From Thiogranum sp. (GTDB taxonomy: Bacteria; Pseudomonadota; Gammaproteobacteria; DSM-19610): a DNA stretch of 64,000 bases. The stretch spans positions 1 through 64,000 of the forward strand of contig JAGFJP010000073.1 of NCBI GenBank assembly GCA_024102665.1, given 5' to 3'. The translations under genes and the position numbers were made by a program. Below are positions 47,731-56,804 of this stretch, piece after piece; positions within the stretch are counted from its first letter, which is position 1; each line of letters starts with the position of its first letter. The notes under the pieces were generated by a model. It saw nothing but the letters and a program-made list of their open reading frames with translations. It searched no databases and was not told where the DNA came from.

Positions 47731-48655
47731 CCGTCTGCGTATTCATCGCCGTGACTTTATCAAGACAGCCTGTGTGCTGTCGGCGGCCATGCTCGGATCG
47801 CCGGCCTGGCTGCTGGCGCAACAGCGCGAGCCCCTGAAAAAGAAAATCCCCGCCAGCGGCGAAGCCCTGCCGGTGATCGGCATGGGCACTTCGCGCACCT
47901 TCGATGTCGGCGACGATGCGCAGGCGCGCGCCGGACTGCGCGAAGTGTTGCAGGCGTTTTTCGCCAACGGCGGCGCGGTGATCGACTCTTCGCCGATGTA
48001 CGGTTCGGCGGAACAGGTGGTCGGCGACCTGCTGCCACAGGTCAGCGGCAGCGAGGGGCTGTTCGCGGCAACCAAAGTGTGGACCTGGGGCCGGGAGGAG
48101 GGCATCGAGCAGATGCAACGCTCCGCGCAACGCATGGGCGTCAAGGCATTCGACTTGATGCAGATCCATAATCTGCGCGACTGGCAGACGCACCTCGAAA
48201 CGCTGCGCGACTGGAAACAGCAGGGCCGCATCCGTTATATCGGCATTACCACCTCGCACGGACGCGCCCACGACGAACTGGAAGCCATTCTCGAGACGGA
48301 ACCGTTTGACTTCGTGCAGTTCAGTTACAGCATCGGCAACCGCGAGGTGGAACAGCGCTTGCTGCCGCTGGCCGCCGAACGCGGCATCGCCACGCTGGTG
48401 AACCGTCCCTTTCAGCGCGGCGAGCTGTTTTCGGCCGTTAAAGACAAACCCTTGCCGCCCTGGGCGGCGGACATCGATTGCGACAGCTGGGCGCAGATCT
48501 TTCTGAAGTTCGTGGTGTCGCATCCGGCGGTGACCTGCGCCATCCCGGCGACATCAAAACCGCATCACATGCGCGACAACATGGGTGCCGGCTTCGGTCG
48601 CCTGCCGGATGCAGCGATGCGAAAAAAAATGATCGCCTGGTTCGAGTCTCTGTAG
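47720..48655 (+). CDS. Tat-exported aldo/keto reductase
   Basis: The 311-residue protein starts at ATG 47720 after GGAGGA, with a Tat signal (HRRDFIKTACVLSAAMLG). The TIM-barrel core keeps catalytic D-x-x-x-M-Y-G (SSPMYGSAEQVVG) and K (ATKVWTW). Export is unusual for this NADPH-dependent family, so its cofactor and substrate in the periplasm are open. It overlaps the transporter gene by 11 bases. The 65-bp gap before glgC is empty. Confidence 0.88.
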   Translation: MNHDRLRIHRRDFIKTACVLSAAMLGSPAWLLAQQREPLKKKIPASGEALPVIGMGTSRTFDVGDDAQARAGLREVLQAFFANGGAVIDSSPMYGSAEQVVGDLLPQVSGSEGLFAATKVWTWGREEGIEQMQRSAQRMGVKAFDLMQIHNLRDWQTHLETLRDWKQQGRIRYIGITTSHGRAHDELEAILETEPFDFVQFSYSIGNREVEQRLLPLAAERGIATLVNRPFQRGELFSAVKDKPLPPWAADIDCDSWAQIFLKFVVSHPAVTCAIPATSKPHHMRDNMGAGFGRLPDAAMRKKMIAWFESL

Positions 48656-48719
48656 AACAAGATGGACTATGCTTAAAAGCAAAAGCAAGATGTCCTGACA
48701 ATAATACGGGGGCTGACGG

Positions 48720-49988
48720 ATGCACGAGCGACGCCATTCGGAACGCATCATTGCTTTCGTCATGGCCGGCGGCGAAGGTTCCCGGCTGCATCCGCTCACC
48801 GCGCAACGCTGCAAACCGGCCGTGCCCTTCGGCACGCGTTATCGCATCGTCGATTTCGTGCTCAGCAATCTCATCAATTCCGGCATTTATTCCATCTATC
48901 TGCTGGTGCAGTACAAGCCGCAGGAACTGATCGAGCACATTCGCAAGGGCTGGGCGATTTCGAGGCTGATGCCGGAGGAATTCGTCAGCGTAGTGCCGCC
49001 GCAGATGCACGCGGGCACCGAGTCGTTCCGCGGCACCGCCGACGCGGTGTACCAGAGCCTGAGCCTGATCGAAACCTTCCGCCCGGACCTGGTGGCGGTG
49101 TTCGGTGCCGACCACGTGTACCGCATGGATGTGCGCCAGATGGTGTGGTTTCACCGCGAACACCAGGCGCAGGTGACGGTCGCGGCGCTGCCGGTGCCGC
49201 TCGATTGCGCCTCGAATTTCGGCATTATCGATACGGATGCCAGCGGTCGCATCAGCGCCTTCCAGGAAAAGCCCTGCAAGGCCGAACCCATGCCCTCCGA
49301 TCCGACGCGCGCCTATGCCTCGATGGGCAACTACCTGTTCGACACCGATCTGCTGATCGAAGCGTTGCGCGAAGCGCACCTGCGGCACGAAACCGATTTC
49401 GGGCAGCACGTGCTTCCGCGCATGGTCGCCAACCACCGCCTGTTCGCCTACGACTTCACCACCAATGCCGTTCCCGGGCTCAAGCCCTGGGAAGAAACCG
49501 GCTACTGGCGCGACGTGGGGACCATAGACGCTTATTTCGATGCCCATCGCGACGCGCTCGGCGAGCAACCGCGCTTCGAAGTGTTCTGTCCACAGTGGCC
49601 CATCTACTCCAGCAACTACCAGGGGCCGGCGGCGAAGATACTGGGCGGCGACATCGACAACAGCGCCTTCGGCGCCGCCTGCCTGGTGCACAAGGGCGCG
49701 ACCATCCGCAACAGCATCATCCGGCGCGAGGCGCTGGTGGAAAAGGACGTGGTGCTGGACGACTGCGTGATCATGGATTACGCGCGGCTGGGGCGCGGCT
49801 CGCGGCTGCGGCGGGTGATTGTCGACCGTCACAATGTCATCGAGCCGGGCACGGTCATCGGCTACGACCCGGTCGAGGACGCCAAACGCTATCACGTCAC
49901 ACCGCGCGGCGTGGTGGTGCTGCCGCGCGGCGACGTCAGCTTTTTCGCGCGCAATTCGCGCGGTAACGGCCCCGGCTACGTCGAGTAG
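48720..49988 (+). CDS. glgC: Glucose-1-phosphate adenylyltransferase
   Basis: The 422-residue enzyme has GGEGSRLHPLTAQRCKPAVPFG (nucleotide site), RIVDFVLSN, the sugar site EKPCKAE and a C-terminal left-handed beta-helix repeat of hexapeptides (about 300-400). It makes ADP-glucose for glycogen from the glucose 1-phosphate supplied by phosphoglucomutase. The 3' end overlaps the MMPL exporter gene by 53 bp in convergent orientation. No glgA or glgB gene is near. Confidence 0.95.
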   Translation: MHERRHSERIIAFVMAGGEGSRLHPLTAQRCKPAVPFGTRYRIVDFVLSNLINSGIYSIYLLVQYKPQELIEHIRKGWAISRLMPEEFVSVVPPQMHAGTESFRGTADAVYQSLSLIETFRPDLVAVFGADHVYRMDVRQMVWFHREHQAQVTVAALPVPLDCASNFGIIDTDASGRISAFQEKPCKAEPMPSDPTRAYASMGNYLFDTDLLIEALREAHLRHETDFGQHVLPRMVANHRLFAYDFTTNAVPGLKPWEETGYWRDVGTIDAYFDAHRDALGEQPRFEVFCPQWPIYSSNYQGPAAKILGGDIDNSAFGAACLVHKGATIRNSIIRREALVEKDVVLDDCVIMDYARLGRGSRLRRVIVDRHNVIEPGTVIGYDPVEDAKRYHVTPRGVVVLPRGDVSFFARNSRGNGPGYVE

Positions 49989-52281
49989 TCTGGTCGTTGC
50001 CGTCGACCGCCAGCAGCAATGGCGGCAGAAACAGAAAATCGGCGAGCAGCGCAAAGGCGATGGTAATCGCCATCAGCAGGCCGGCGTGCTGGTTGAGCTG
50101 GAAAGGTGACAGCGCCAGCAGCGCAAAGCCGCCGATCAGGATCACCGATGTCACCCATAGCGCGGTGCCGACGCTGGTGAAAGCGTAGCGCACTGCATCC
50201 TCGGCGCTCAGTCCCTTGTCGCGGCGCGCATGCCGGTACTTGCTGAGAAAATGCACGGTGTCGTCGACGATAATGCCCAGCGCCATGGCGAACACCACCG
50301 ACACCACCAGTCCCACCTGGCCCACCACCAGCGTCCAGGTGCCGAAGGCCAGCACGGCGGGCGCAAGGTTGGGCAGCAGGCTCACCAGGCCGAGCCGCAC
50401 GCTGCGCAGGGCAAGCGTCAGTATGGTCACGATCATCAGCACAGCGAAAGCCGTGCCCCGGAACATGGTGCGGATGTTGCGCTCCGAGATATAGGCGAAC
50501 ATGATGGCCGGACCCGTGGCTGTCGTCTGCATGTGCGCCGGCAGGTTGTCCGCCATCCACTGTTCGGCGCGCGCTTCCAGGTCGCGCAATTCGCGCGTCG
50601 ACAGGTCGCCGGTGGTCACGGTGAAGCGGCTCGCGGATTTCTCGACATTGATCTGGTCATTGAGATCCAGGCCATAGGGCAGCGAGAATTCGTACAGCAA
50701 CAGGTACTGGGCGGCCAGTTCGCGGCTGTCCGGCAGCCGGTACCAGTCCGGGTCGTCAGCGTGCAGGTTCTTGTTGAGACGCTTGTACAGCAGGTGAATG
50801 CTGTTGACGTGCACAGTCTCCGGCTGCTGCTCGAACCACTGCGCAAACGCCTGCAGATGCTGCAGGTACACGGGTTCATTGATAGCCGACTCGCCGCCGG
50901 CGCGGAGCGAATACTCGAGCTGAGAAATGCCGCTCAGGTGCGCGGCGACAAAATCCGTATCGCGGCGAAACGCGATCGAGGTATCGAAATACTTCACGAA
51001 CTGATCGTTGATCTCCAGGCGCGGAATCACGGCGCCCGCGGCGAGCACCGACAATGCGCCGCTCCACAACAGCGCGCGGCGCCGGCCGATCACGCGTTCC
51101 GCCAGCGCGCGCATCAGCGCGCCGCGCCGCGCTTCTGCAGGTCTGCGCAGCGGCACCATCAACAGCAGGGCGGGCAACAACGTCAGCGAGTAGACCCAGG
51201 CCGCCAGCACCCCCATGGCGGTGATGTTGCCGAGATCATGGAAAGGCGGCGCATCGGAGAAGTTCATGCTCAGGAAGCCGATGGCCGTGGTCACGCTGGT
51301 CAGCGTCACCGGCTGCAAATTCACCGTCAGGCTTTCGCGCAGCGCAGCGCGGCGGTCCATGCCGCGCGCCAGCGCATGCATCAGGCTGATCAGGATATGA
51401 ATGCTGTCGGCCACCGCCAGCGTCATGATGATGGTCGCCGCACCCACCGAGGGTGGCGTCAGCGCAATCCCCAGCCAGCCCGCCAGCCCCATGCCGCTGG
51501 TGGCGGCCAGGACCAGGACCAGGGTTGTGAGCAGGGTCGCGGCGAGCGAGCGCAGCAACACCAGCATGGTGATGAAGATCACCGCGTATGCCAGCGGCAC
51601 CAGGGTGCGAATATCGTCGAGGCTGGCTTCGGGAAAGGCATGGTCCATGACGATGCCGCCGGTCAGGTACATATCGATGGCGGGGTGGCGCCGGGTAAAC
51701 TCATCGCGCAGCGCGAAACAGAAATTCATCGCCTCGGCGGTTTTCCGCGCATCGCCCCGTTCGATCTGCACGGTAACATTGACCGCGGTCACCTGACGGT
51801 CGGGCGAGACCAGGCGGTTGCGCAGCAAAGGTTCGGCGAGCGCGATGTCGCGAACCGCGGCAATGCGCGCGTCGTCCAGCGTGGCGGCGTCCCCGACCAG
51901 GTCGCGCACCATCAGGTTGTCACCCTCGGCCTCGGTGTGCTGGAAGTTGGTGATGGAGTCGACGCGGCGTGACCAGGGCACTTGCCAGGCTCGTTCCGTC
52001 AACCACGCCACGGCGTCCAGCACCTCGCGGCTGAACACCTCGCCGTCGCGCGGCGCCAGCACGAAAAGGATATTGTCACTGCGCGAGTATACGCGCTGAA
52101 ATGCGTGCCAGGCCGCAAGCTGCGGGTTGCGTTCGGAGAAATAGGCTTCGTAACTGGCATCGAAGCTCAGCAGGCGCGTGCCCCAGGCCGCGGCGGCGGC
52201 CAGCGACAGCACGGCGACAATGACCGGCCAGCGGGCGCGCTCGAGAAATTCCACATAACGTTCGATCATTCGCTTGGCCAT
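49936..52281 (-). CDS. MMPL/RND-superfamily membrane exporter
   Basis: The 781-residue protein has two homologous halves, each with a large periplasmic loop and a cluster of membrane segments. The conserved SVGAATIIMTLAVADSIHILISL and MALGIIVDDTVHFLSKYRHAR helices are typical of the MMPL type, which exports lipids or hydrophobic compounds. It is not the classic AcrB drug pump. The start is chosen at ATG 52281 (MAKRMIERYVEFL); an ATG 12 bases later is also possible. It is divergent from the efflux pair. Confidence 0.88.
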   Translation of the reverse strand: MAKRMIERYVEFLERARWPVIVAVLSLAAAAAWGTRLLSFDASYEAYFSERNPQLAAWHAFQRVYSRSDNILFVLAPRDGEVFSREVLDAVAWLTERAWQVPWSRRVDSITNFQHTEAEGDNLMVRDLVGDAATLDDARIAAVRDIALAEPLLRNRLVSPDRQVTAVNVTVQIERGDARKTAEAMNFCFALRDEFTRRHPAIDMYLTGGIVMDHAFPEASLDDIRTLVPLAYAVIFITMLVLLRSLAATLLTTLVLVLAATSGMGLAGWLGIALTPPSVGAATIIMTLAVADSIHILISLMHALARGMDRRAALRESLTVNLQPVTLTSVTTAIGFLSMNFSDAPPFHDLGNITAMGVLAAWVYSLTLLPALLLMVPLRRPAEARRGALMRALAERVIGRRRALLWSGALSVLAAGAVIPRLEINDQFVKYFDTSIAFRRDTDFVAAHLSGISQLEYSLRAGGESAINEPVYLQHLQAFAQWFEQQPETVHVNSIHLLYKRLNKNLHADDPDWYRLPDSRELAAQYLLLYEFSLPYGLDLNDQINVEKSASRFTVTTGDLSTRELRDLEARAEQWMADNLPAHMQTTATGPAIMFAYISERNIRTMFRGTAFAVLMIVTILTLALRSVRLGLVSLLPNLAPAVLAFGTWTLVVGQVGLVVSVVFAMALGIIVDDTVHFLSKYRHARRDKGLSAEDAVRYAFTSVGTALWVTSVILIGGFALLALSPFQLNQHAGLLMAITIAFALLADFLFLPPLLLAVDGNDQTTRRSRGRYRANCARKS

Positions 52282-52461
52282 CCGCCGGCGGTTGCAGGAG
52301 CGGCCATGTGACCGCCATGCGTCTATCCTGACACTTTGGCGGACCTCACTTGCGGCCATGCGCAAATCCGGTGAGAATGCTGCCTACGCAACAAATTACG
52401 CGCCTCGCTGTCAAATGTTTTCTACCACATTTCGCGGGCGGATTAACAAGGAAAACACAAA

Positions 52462-53559
52462 TTGATTAAACGGCTTATCCTGGTCGTGCTGCTGCTGGCC
52501 GTGGTCTTCGGTGGTATTTTTGGCTGGAAATATTTTATCGGGCAGAAAATGGCTGCCATGATGGCGGCGCCACCGCCACCGGCGACTGTCGCCTCGGCGG
52601 ATGTGCAGAGCGAAGACTGGACGCCCTGGCTGGCAGCCGTCGGCAGCGTGGTTGCGACCCAGGGTGTGCTGGTCACCACCGAAGTGGCGGGCAAGGTGCA
52701 GGACATCCTGTTCGATTATGGCCAGCAGGTGCAAGCCGGCGACGTCATACTGCAGCTCGACGACAGCGTGGACCAGGCGGATCTGGACGGCCTGATCGCG
52801 CAGCGCACGCTCGCCAAACTGCAGTTCGAGCGCTCGCGCAAGCTGTTGAAGGACCGTTCCGTATCGCAATCGGAATATGACCAGACGCGCGCCCAGCTGG
52901 ATATCGCGGAAGCGGGTGTGGCGTCACGGCGCGCGACCATCGACAAAAAGAAAATCCGCGCGCCGTTCGCCGGCCAGCTCGGCATCAGCGATATCAACCT
53001 CGGCGAATACCTGTCGCCCGGCGCCGCCATTGTCTCGCTGCAGGCGCTGGATCCGGTGTACGTCGATTACACCCTGCCGGAACGTCATTTCGCGCAAGTC
53101 GGGACCGGGCAGAAGATCCTGGTCAATGTGCAGGCGTTTCCCGATCGTACCTTTGAAGGCGAAATTACCGCCATCAATCCGGGCGTCGACCCCGGCACCC
53201 GCAGCGTGCGCCTGCGCGCCACGCTCGCCAATCCCGAGCAGCTGCTGCGGCACGGCATGTTCGCGGAAGTGCGTACCGTTCTGCCGCTGCGCAAGGGCAT
53301 CCTGACATTGCCGCGCACCGCCGTTACCTACAACCCCTACGGCGAATCGGTGTTCGTGATCGTCGACAAGGGAGACGGCAAGATCGTGGAAAGGCGCAGC
53401 ATCAAAACCGGCGAAGTGCGCGAGGGTCGCGTGGAAATTCTCGATGGTCTGGAAGCCGGCGAACAGGTGGTGTCGGCCGGGCAGGTGAAACTGCGTAACG
53501 GGCAGGCGGTGGTGATCGATAATTCGGTCACGCTCGACGGCAACATCAGCGGCGGATGA
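52462..53559 (+). CDS. RND efflux periplasmic adaptor subunit
   Basis: The 365-residue adaptor begins at a TTG (MIKRLILVVLLLAVV) behind an AAGGA site at 52448-52452. It has a membrane anchor, a coiled-coil (about 100-165) between two lipoyl half-motifs and the beta-barrel domain. It joins the inner membrane pump to a TolC-like channel; no channel gene is present. The pump gene follows four bases after its stop. Confidence 0.93.
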   Translation: MIKRLILVVLLLAVVFGGIFGWKYFIGQKMAAMMAAPPPPATVASADVQSEDWTPWLAAVGSVVATQGVLVTTEVAGKVQDILFDYGQQVQAGDVILQLDDSVDQADLDGLIAQRTLAKLQFERSRKLLKDRSVSQSEYDQTRAQLDIAEAGVASRRATIDKKKIRAPFAGQLGISDINLGEYLSPGAAIVSLQALDPVYVDYTLPERHFAQVGTGQKILVNVQAFPDRTFEGEITAINPGVDPGTRSVRLRATLANPEQLLRHGMFAEVRTVLPLRKGILTLPRTAVTYNPYGESVFVIVDKGDGKIVERRSIKTGEVREGRVEILDGLEAGEQVVSAGQVKLRNGQAVVIDNSVTLDGNISGG

Positions 53560-53563
53560 CGGC

Positions 53564-56500
53564 ATGAAATTCACCGACCTGTTCGTGCACCGGCCGGTGC
53601 TGGCAAGTGTGGTCAGCCTGCTGATCCTGCTGGTCGGCTTGCGCGCCATCGCGTCGCTGGAAGTGCGCCAGTACCCGGAGACCCGCGACACCGTGGTCAC
53701 GGTAACCACCTCCTACCCGGGCGCCAACAGCGAACTGGTGAAAGGCTTCATCACCACGCCGCTGCAGCAGGCTATTGCCGAGGCCAGCGGCATCGATTAT
53801 CTGTTCTCGCGTTCCACCCAGGGCCGCTCCACCATCGAAGCGCACATGGAACTCAACTACGACCCCAATGCGGCGGTCGCCGAGATCCAGGCCAAGGTGG
53901 CCAGCCAGCGCAACGTGTTGCCGGAGGAGGCCAACGACCCGGTCATCGACGCCACCACCGGCGACAGAACCGCGTTGATGTACCTGGCTTTCTACAGCGA
54001 GGACATGCAGCCTTCGCAAATCACCGATTACCTGTTGCGCGTGGTGCAGCCGCAATTGCAGGCGGTGCCGGGCGTGGCCAAGGCCGAGCTGATCGGCAAC
54101 AAGATTTTCGCCATGCGCATCTGGCTCGACCCGCAACGCATGGCGGCGTTCGGCGTTACCGCCAGTGACGTGCGGGAAGTGCTGCTGGCCAACAACTATC
54201 TGGCCGCCGTCGGCCAGGCCAAGGGCGCCTACACCGCGACCAACCTGACGGCCACTACTGATCTCGCCAGCGAAGAGGATTTCCGCAAGCTGGTGGTTCG
54301 GTCCGCCGAGGGAACGCTGGTGCGGCTGGCCGATATCGCCACCGCCGAGCTGGGCGCCGAGGATTACGATTCCACCAGCTGGTACAAGGGCAAGCCGGCA
54401 ATTTTCGTCGGCGTGGAACAGGCGCCGGGCGCCAACCCGCTTACCGTGGCGCAGCGCGTGCGCGAGCTGATCCCGGAAATCCGCAAGCAGTTGCCGACCG
54501 GTCTCGATGCGCACATCCCCTACGATGCCAGTGTGTTCATCGAGGATTCCATCAACGAAGTGTTCCTGACGCTGATGGAGGCGGTGGTGATCGTGTTGCT
54601 GGTCATCTACCTGTCACTGGGTTCCATGCGCGCGGCCATCATTCCGGCGGTGGCGGTGCCCTTGTCGCTGGTGGGCGCCGCGTTCCTGATGCTGCTGATG
54701 GGCTTTTCCATCAACCTGCTGACACTGCTGGCGATGGTGCTGGCCATCGGCCTGGTGGTCGATGATGCCATTATCGTGGTGGAGAACGTGCACCGTCATA
54801 TCGAAATGGGAAAGTCGCGTTTCGAAGCGGCGCTGGTCGGCGCCCGCGAGCTGGGATTGCCGATTATCGCCATGACAACCACCCTGGTCGCTGTCTATGC
54901 GCCCATCGGTTTCATGGGCGGGCTGGTGGGAACCCTGTTCACGGAATTCGCCTTTGCGCTGGCCGGCGCGGTGCTGATATCCGGCGTGGTGGCGCTGACG
55001 CTGTCGCCCATGCTCTCGTCCAAGGTGCTCAAGCCGCACGGTGAACAGGGCCGTTTCGAGCAATGGGTCGAACACTGGTTCGGGCGCCTGGCGGCGCGCT
55101 ATCAGAAAATGCTGCACGGCGCGCTGGACTATCTGCCGGTGACCATGGTGTTCGCCTTCGCGGTACTGTTCTCGATATTTTTCATGTTCGTCAGCAGTCA
55201 GAACGAACTGGCGCCGGTGGAAGACCAGAGCATTCTGTTTTTCCAGGCCACCGCGCCGCAGACCGCCACCATCGACTACAACGAAGCCTATACGCGGCAG
55301 ATTGTCGAGGCTTTCGAGAGCGTGCCCGAGTATCACGAAAGTTTCTTCCTGCTCGGGCGCGGCGAACCGACCACCACCTTCGGCGGTTTCAAGATGCAGC
55401 CGCCGTCGCTGCGCGAACGTTCGCAGATGGAAGTGCAACCCGAGGTGCAGAACAAGCTGCAGGACATCGCCGGTTTCCAGATCGCGGTGTTTCCGCGTCC
55501 CAGCCTGCCCGGTTCCGGCGGCGGCCTGCCGGTGCAGTTCGTGATCAAGAGCGAAGGCGGCTACCAGGAACTCGACCAGGTCGCCGACCAGCTCATCGGC
55601 CGCGGCATGGGCAGCGGACGCTTCATGTTTCTGATGAAAGAACTGCAGTATTCGCGTCCGCGCGCCACCCTGGTCGTGGATCGCGACCGCGCCGGCGACC
55701 TCGGCATCACCATGCGCGACATCGGTCAGAACCTGGCGACCTTCGTCGGCGGCAACGAGCTGAACCGCTTCAGCCTGGAAGGTCGCAGCTATAAGGTCAT
55801 TCCCCAGGTGGAGCGCGGTTTCCGGCTGCAGCCGGATATGCTCAAGGGCTACTATATCCGTCCCGGCACCGGTGAACTGGTGAACCTGGCGAACAGTCTG
55901 TCGGTCGAAACCGCAGCGCGCGAGGCGGGCGCCGCGCCTCTGGTGCCGCTGGATTCGTTCGTGCACATCGAGGAGACGGTGGAGCCCAACCAGCGCACCC
56001 AGTTCCAGCAGCTCAACTCGCTGACGGTGCAGGGCGTGATGGCGCCGGGCGTGCCGGTCGGCGACGCGCTGGCGTACCTGGAAGGCGTGGCGCAGGAGAT
56101 CTTCCCGCGCGGTTTCACCTGGGACTACTCGGGTGGTTCGCGTCAGTACGCCCAGCAGGGCGGCGCGCTGATCGTCACCTTTTTCCTGTCCATCATGGTG
56201 ATCTACCTGGTGCTTGCCGCGCAGTTCGAAAGCTGGCGTGACCCGGTCATCATCCTGGTCTCGGTGCCCATGTCGATCGCCGGCGCGCTGGCGTTCATTA
56301 CGCTGGGTTTCGCCACCATCAACATTTATACCCAGGTGGGTTTGATCACGCTCATCGGACTGATCGCCAAGAACGGCATTTTGATCGTTGAGTTCGCCAA
56401 CCAGCTGCAGCTGCGCGAAGGTCTGGGCAAGCGCAAGGCCATCGAGCAGGCGTCGGCGATTCGCCTGCGCCCGATCCTCATGACCACCGTCGCCATGATC

Positions 56501-56704
56501 GTCGCCATGCTGCCGCTGCTGACGGCCAGCGGCCCGGGCGCGGTGAGCCGTTTCCACATCGGCCTGACCATCGCCACCGGTCTGGGCATCGGCACGCTAT
56601 TCACCCTGTTCGTGGTGCCGGCGGTATACCTGTTGATGGCGCGCGAGCACAAGGCGACCGAGGAAGGCGCCCCGCACGTGGAAGCTACCGACGCAGCTTC
56701 ATAA
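53564..56704 (+). CDS. RND-family multidrug efflux transporter
   Basis: The 1046-residue pump starts MKFTDLFVHRPVLASVVSLL. The proton-relay TM4 motif GLVVDDAIIVVENVHR and the other helical clusters (TM1-6 and TM7-12) with two periplasmic loops are complete. It resembles the MexF/MdtB/AcrB groups and should export drugs or hydrophobic metabolites. No repressor gene lies next to it. The downstream terminator at 56724-56749 closes the unit. Confidence 0.95.
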   Translation: MKFTDLFVHRPVLASVVSLLILLVGLRAIASLEVRQYPETRDTVVTVTTSYPGANSELVKGFITTPLQQAIAEASGIDYLFSRSTQGRSTIEAHMELNYDPNAAVAEIQAKVASQRNVLPEEANDPVIDATTGDRTALMYLAFYSEDMQPSQITDYLLRVVQPQLQAVPGVAKAELIGNKIFAMRIWLDPQRMAAFGVTASDVREVLLANNYLAAVGQAKGAYTATNLTATTDLASEEDFRKLVVRSAEGTLVRLADIATAELGAEDYDSTSWYKGKPAIFVGVEQAPGANPLTVAQRVRELIPEIRKQLPTGLDAHIPYDASVFIEDSINEVFLTLMEAVVIVLLVIYLSLGSMRAAIIPAVAVPLSLVGAAFLMLLMGFSINLLTLLAMVLAIGLVVDDAIIVVENVHRHIEMGKSRFEAALVGARELGLPIIAMTTTLVAVYAPIGFMGGLVGTLFTEFAFALAGAVLISGVVALTLSPMLSSKVLKPHGEQGRFEQWVEHWFGRLAARYQKMLHGALDYLPVTMVFAFAVLFSIFFMFVSSQNELAPVEDQSILFFQATAPQTATIDYNEAYTRQIVEAFESVPEYHESFFLLGRGEPTTTFGGFKMQPPSLRERSQMEVQPEVQNKLQDIAGFQIAVFPRPSLPGSGGGLPVQFVIKSEGGYQELDQVADQLIGRGMGSGRFMFLMKELQYSRPRATLVVDRDRAGDLGITMRDIGQNLATFVGGNELNRFSLEGRSYKVIPQVERGFRLQPDMLKGYYIRPGTGELVNLANSLSVETAAREAGAAPLVPLDSFVHIEETVEPNQRTQFQQLNSLTVQGVMAPGVPVGDALAYLEGVAQEIFPRGFTWDYSGGSRQYAQQGGALIVTFFLSIMVIYLVLAAQFESWRDPVIILVSVPMSIAGALAFITLGFATINIYTQVGLITLIGLIAKNGILIVEFANQLQLREGLGKRKAIEQASAIRLRPILMTTVAMIVAMLPLLTASGPGAVSRFHIGLTIATGLGIGTLFTLFVVPAVYLLMAREHKATEEGAPHVEATDAAS

Positions 56705-56723
56705 CCGCGCATCAAAAAGGGGT

Positions 56724-56749
56724 CCAAAAAGGGGACAGTCCCCTTTTGG
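56724..56749. repeat. REP-like palindrome, probable terminator
   Basis: AAAAGGGGA (56727-56735) and TCCCCTTTT (56739-56747) flank a CAG loop, with CC and GG outside them. The core GGGGACAGTCCCC is of the type found in dispersed REP elements near RAYT transposases. It sits 20 bp after the efflux gene, and it may work as a terminator. Confidence 0.65.
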
Positions 56750-56804
56750 ATCGCTGGCGTACTAGAGTATGGTGTAACGCCCATGACTTCGGGAGCAACG
56801 CGCG

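Noticed and set aside
54614-56557. Long antisense reading frame opposite the efflux pump
   Set aside because: GC-rich coding sequence gives long open frames on the other strand. This one has no family pattern, and the plus-strand RND protein fully explains the stretch. The same holds for antisense frames in lon, dnaX and the ATP-grasp gene.
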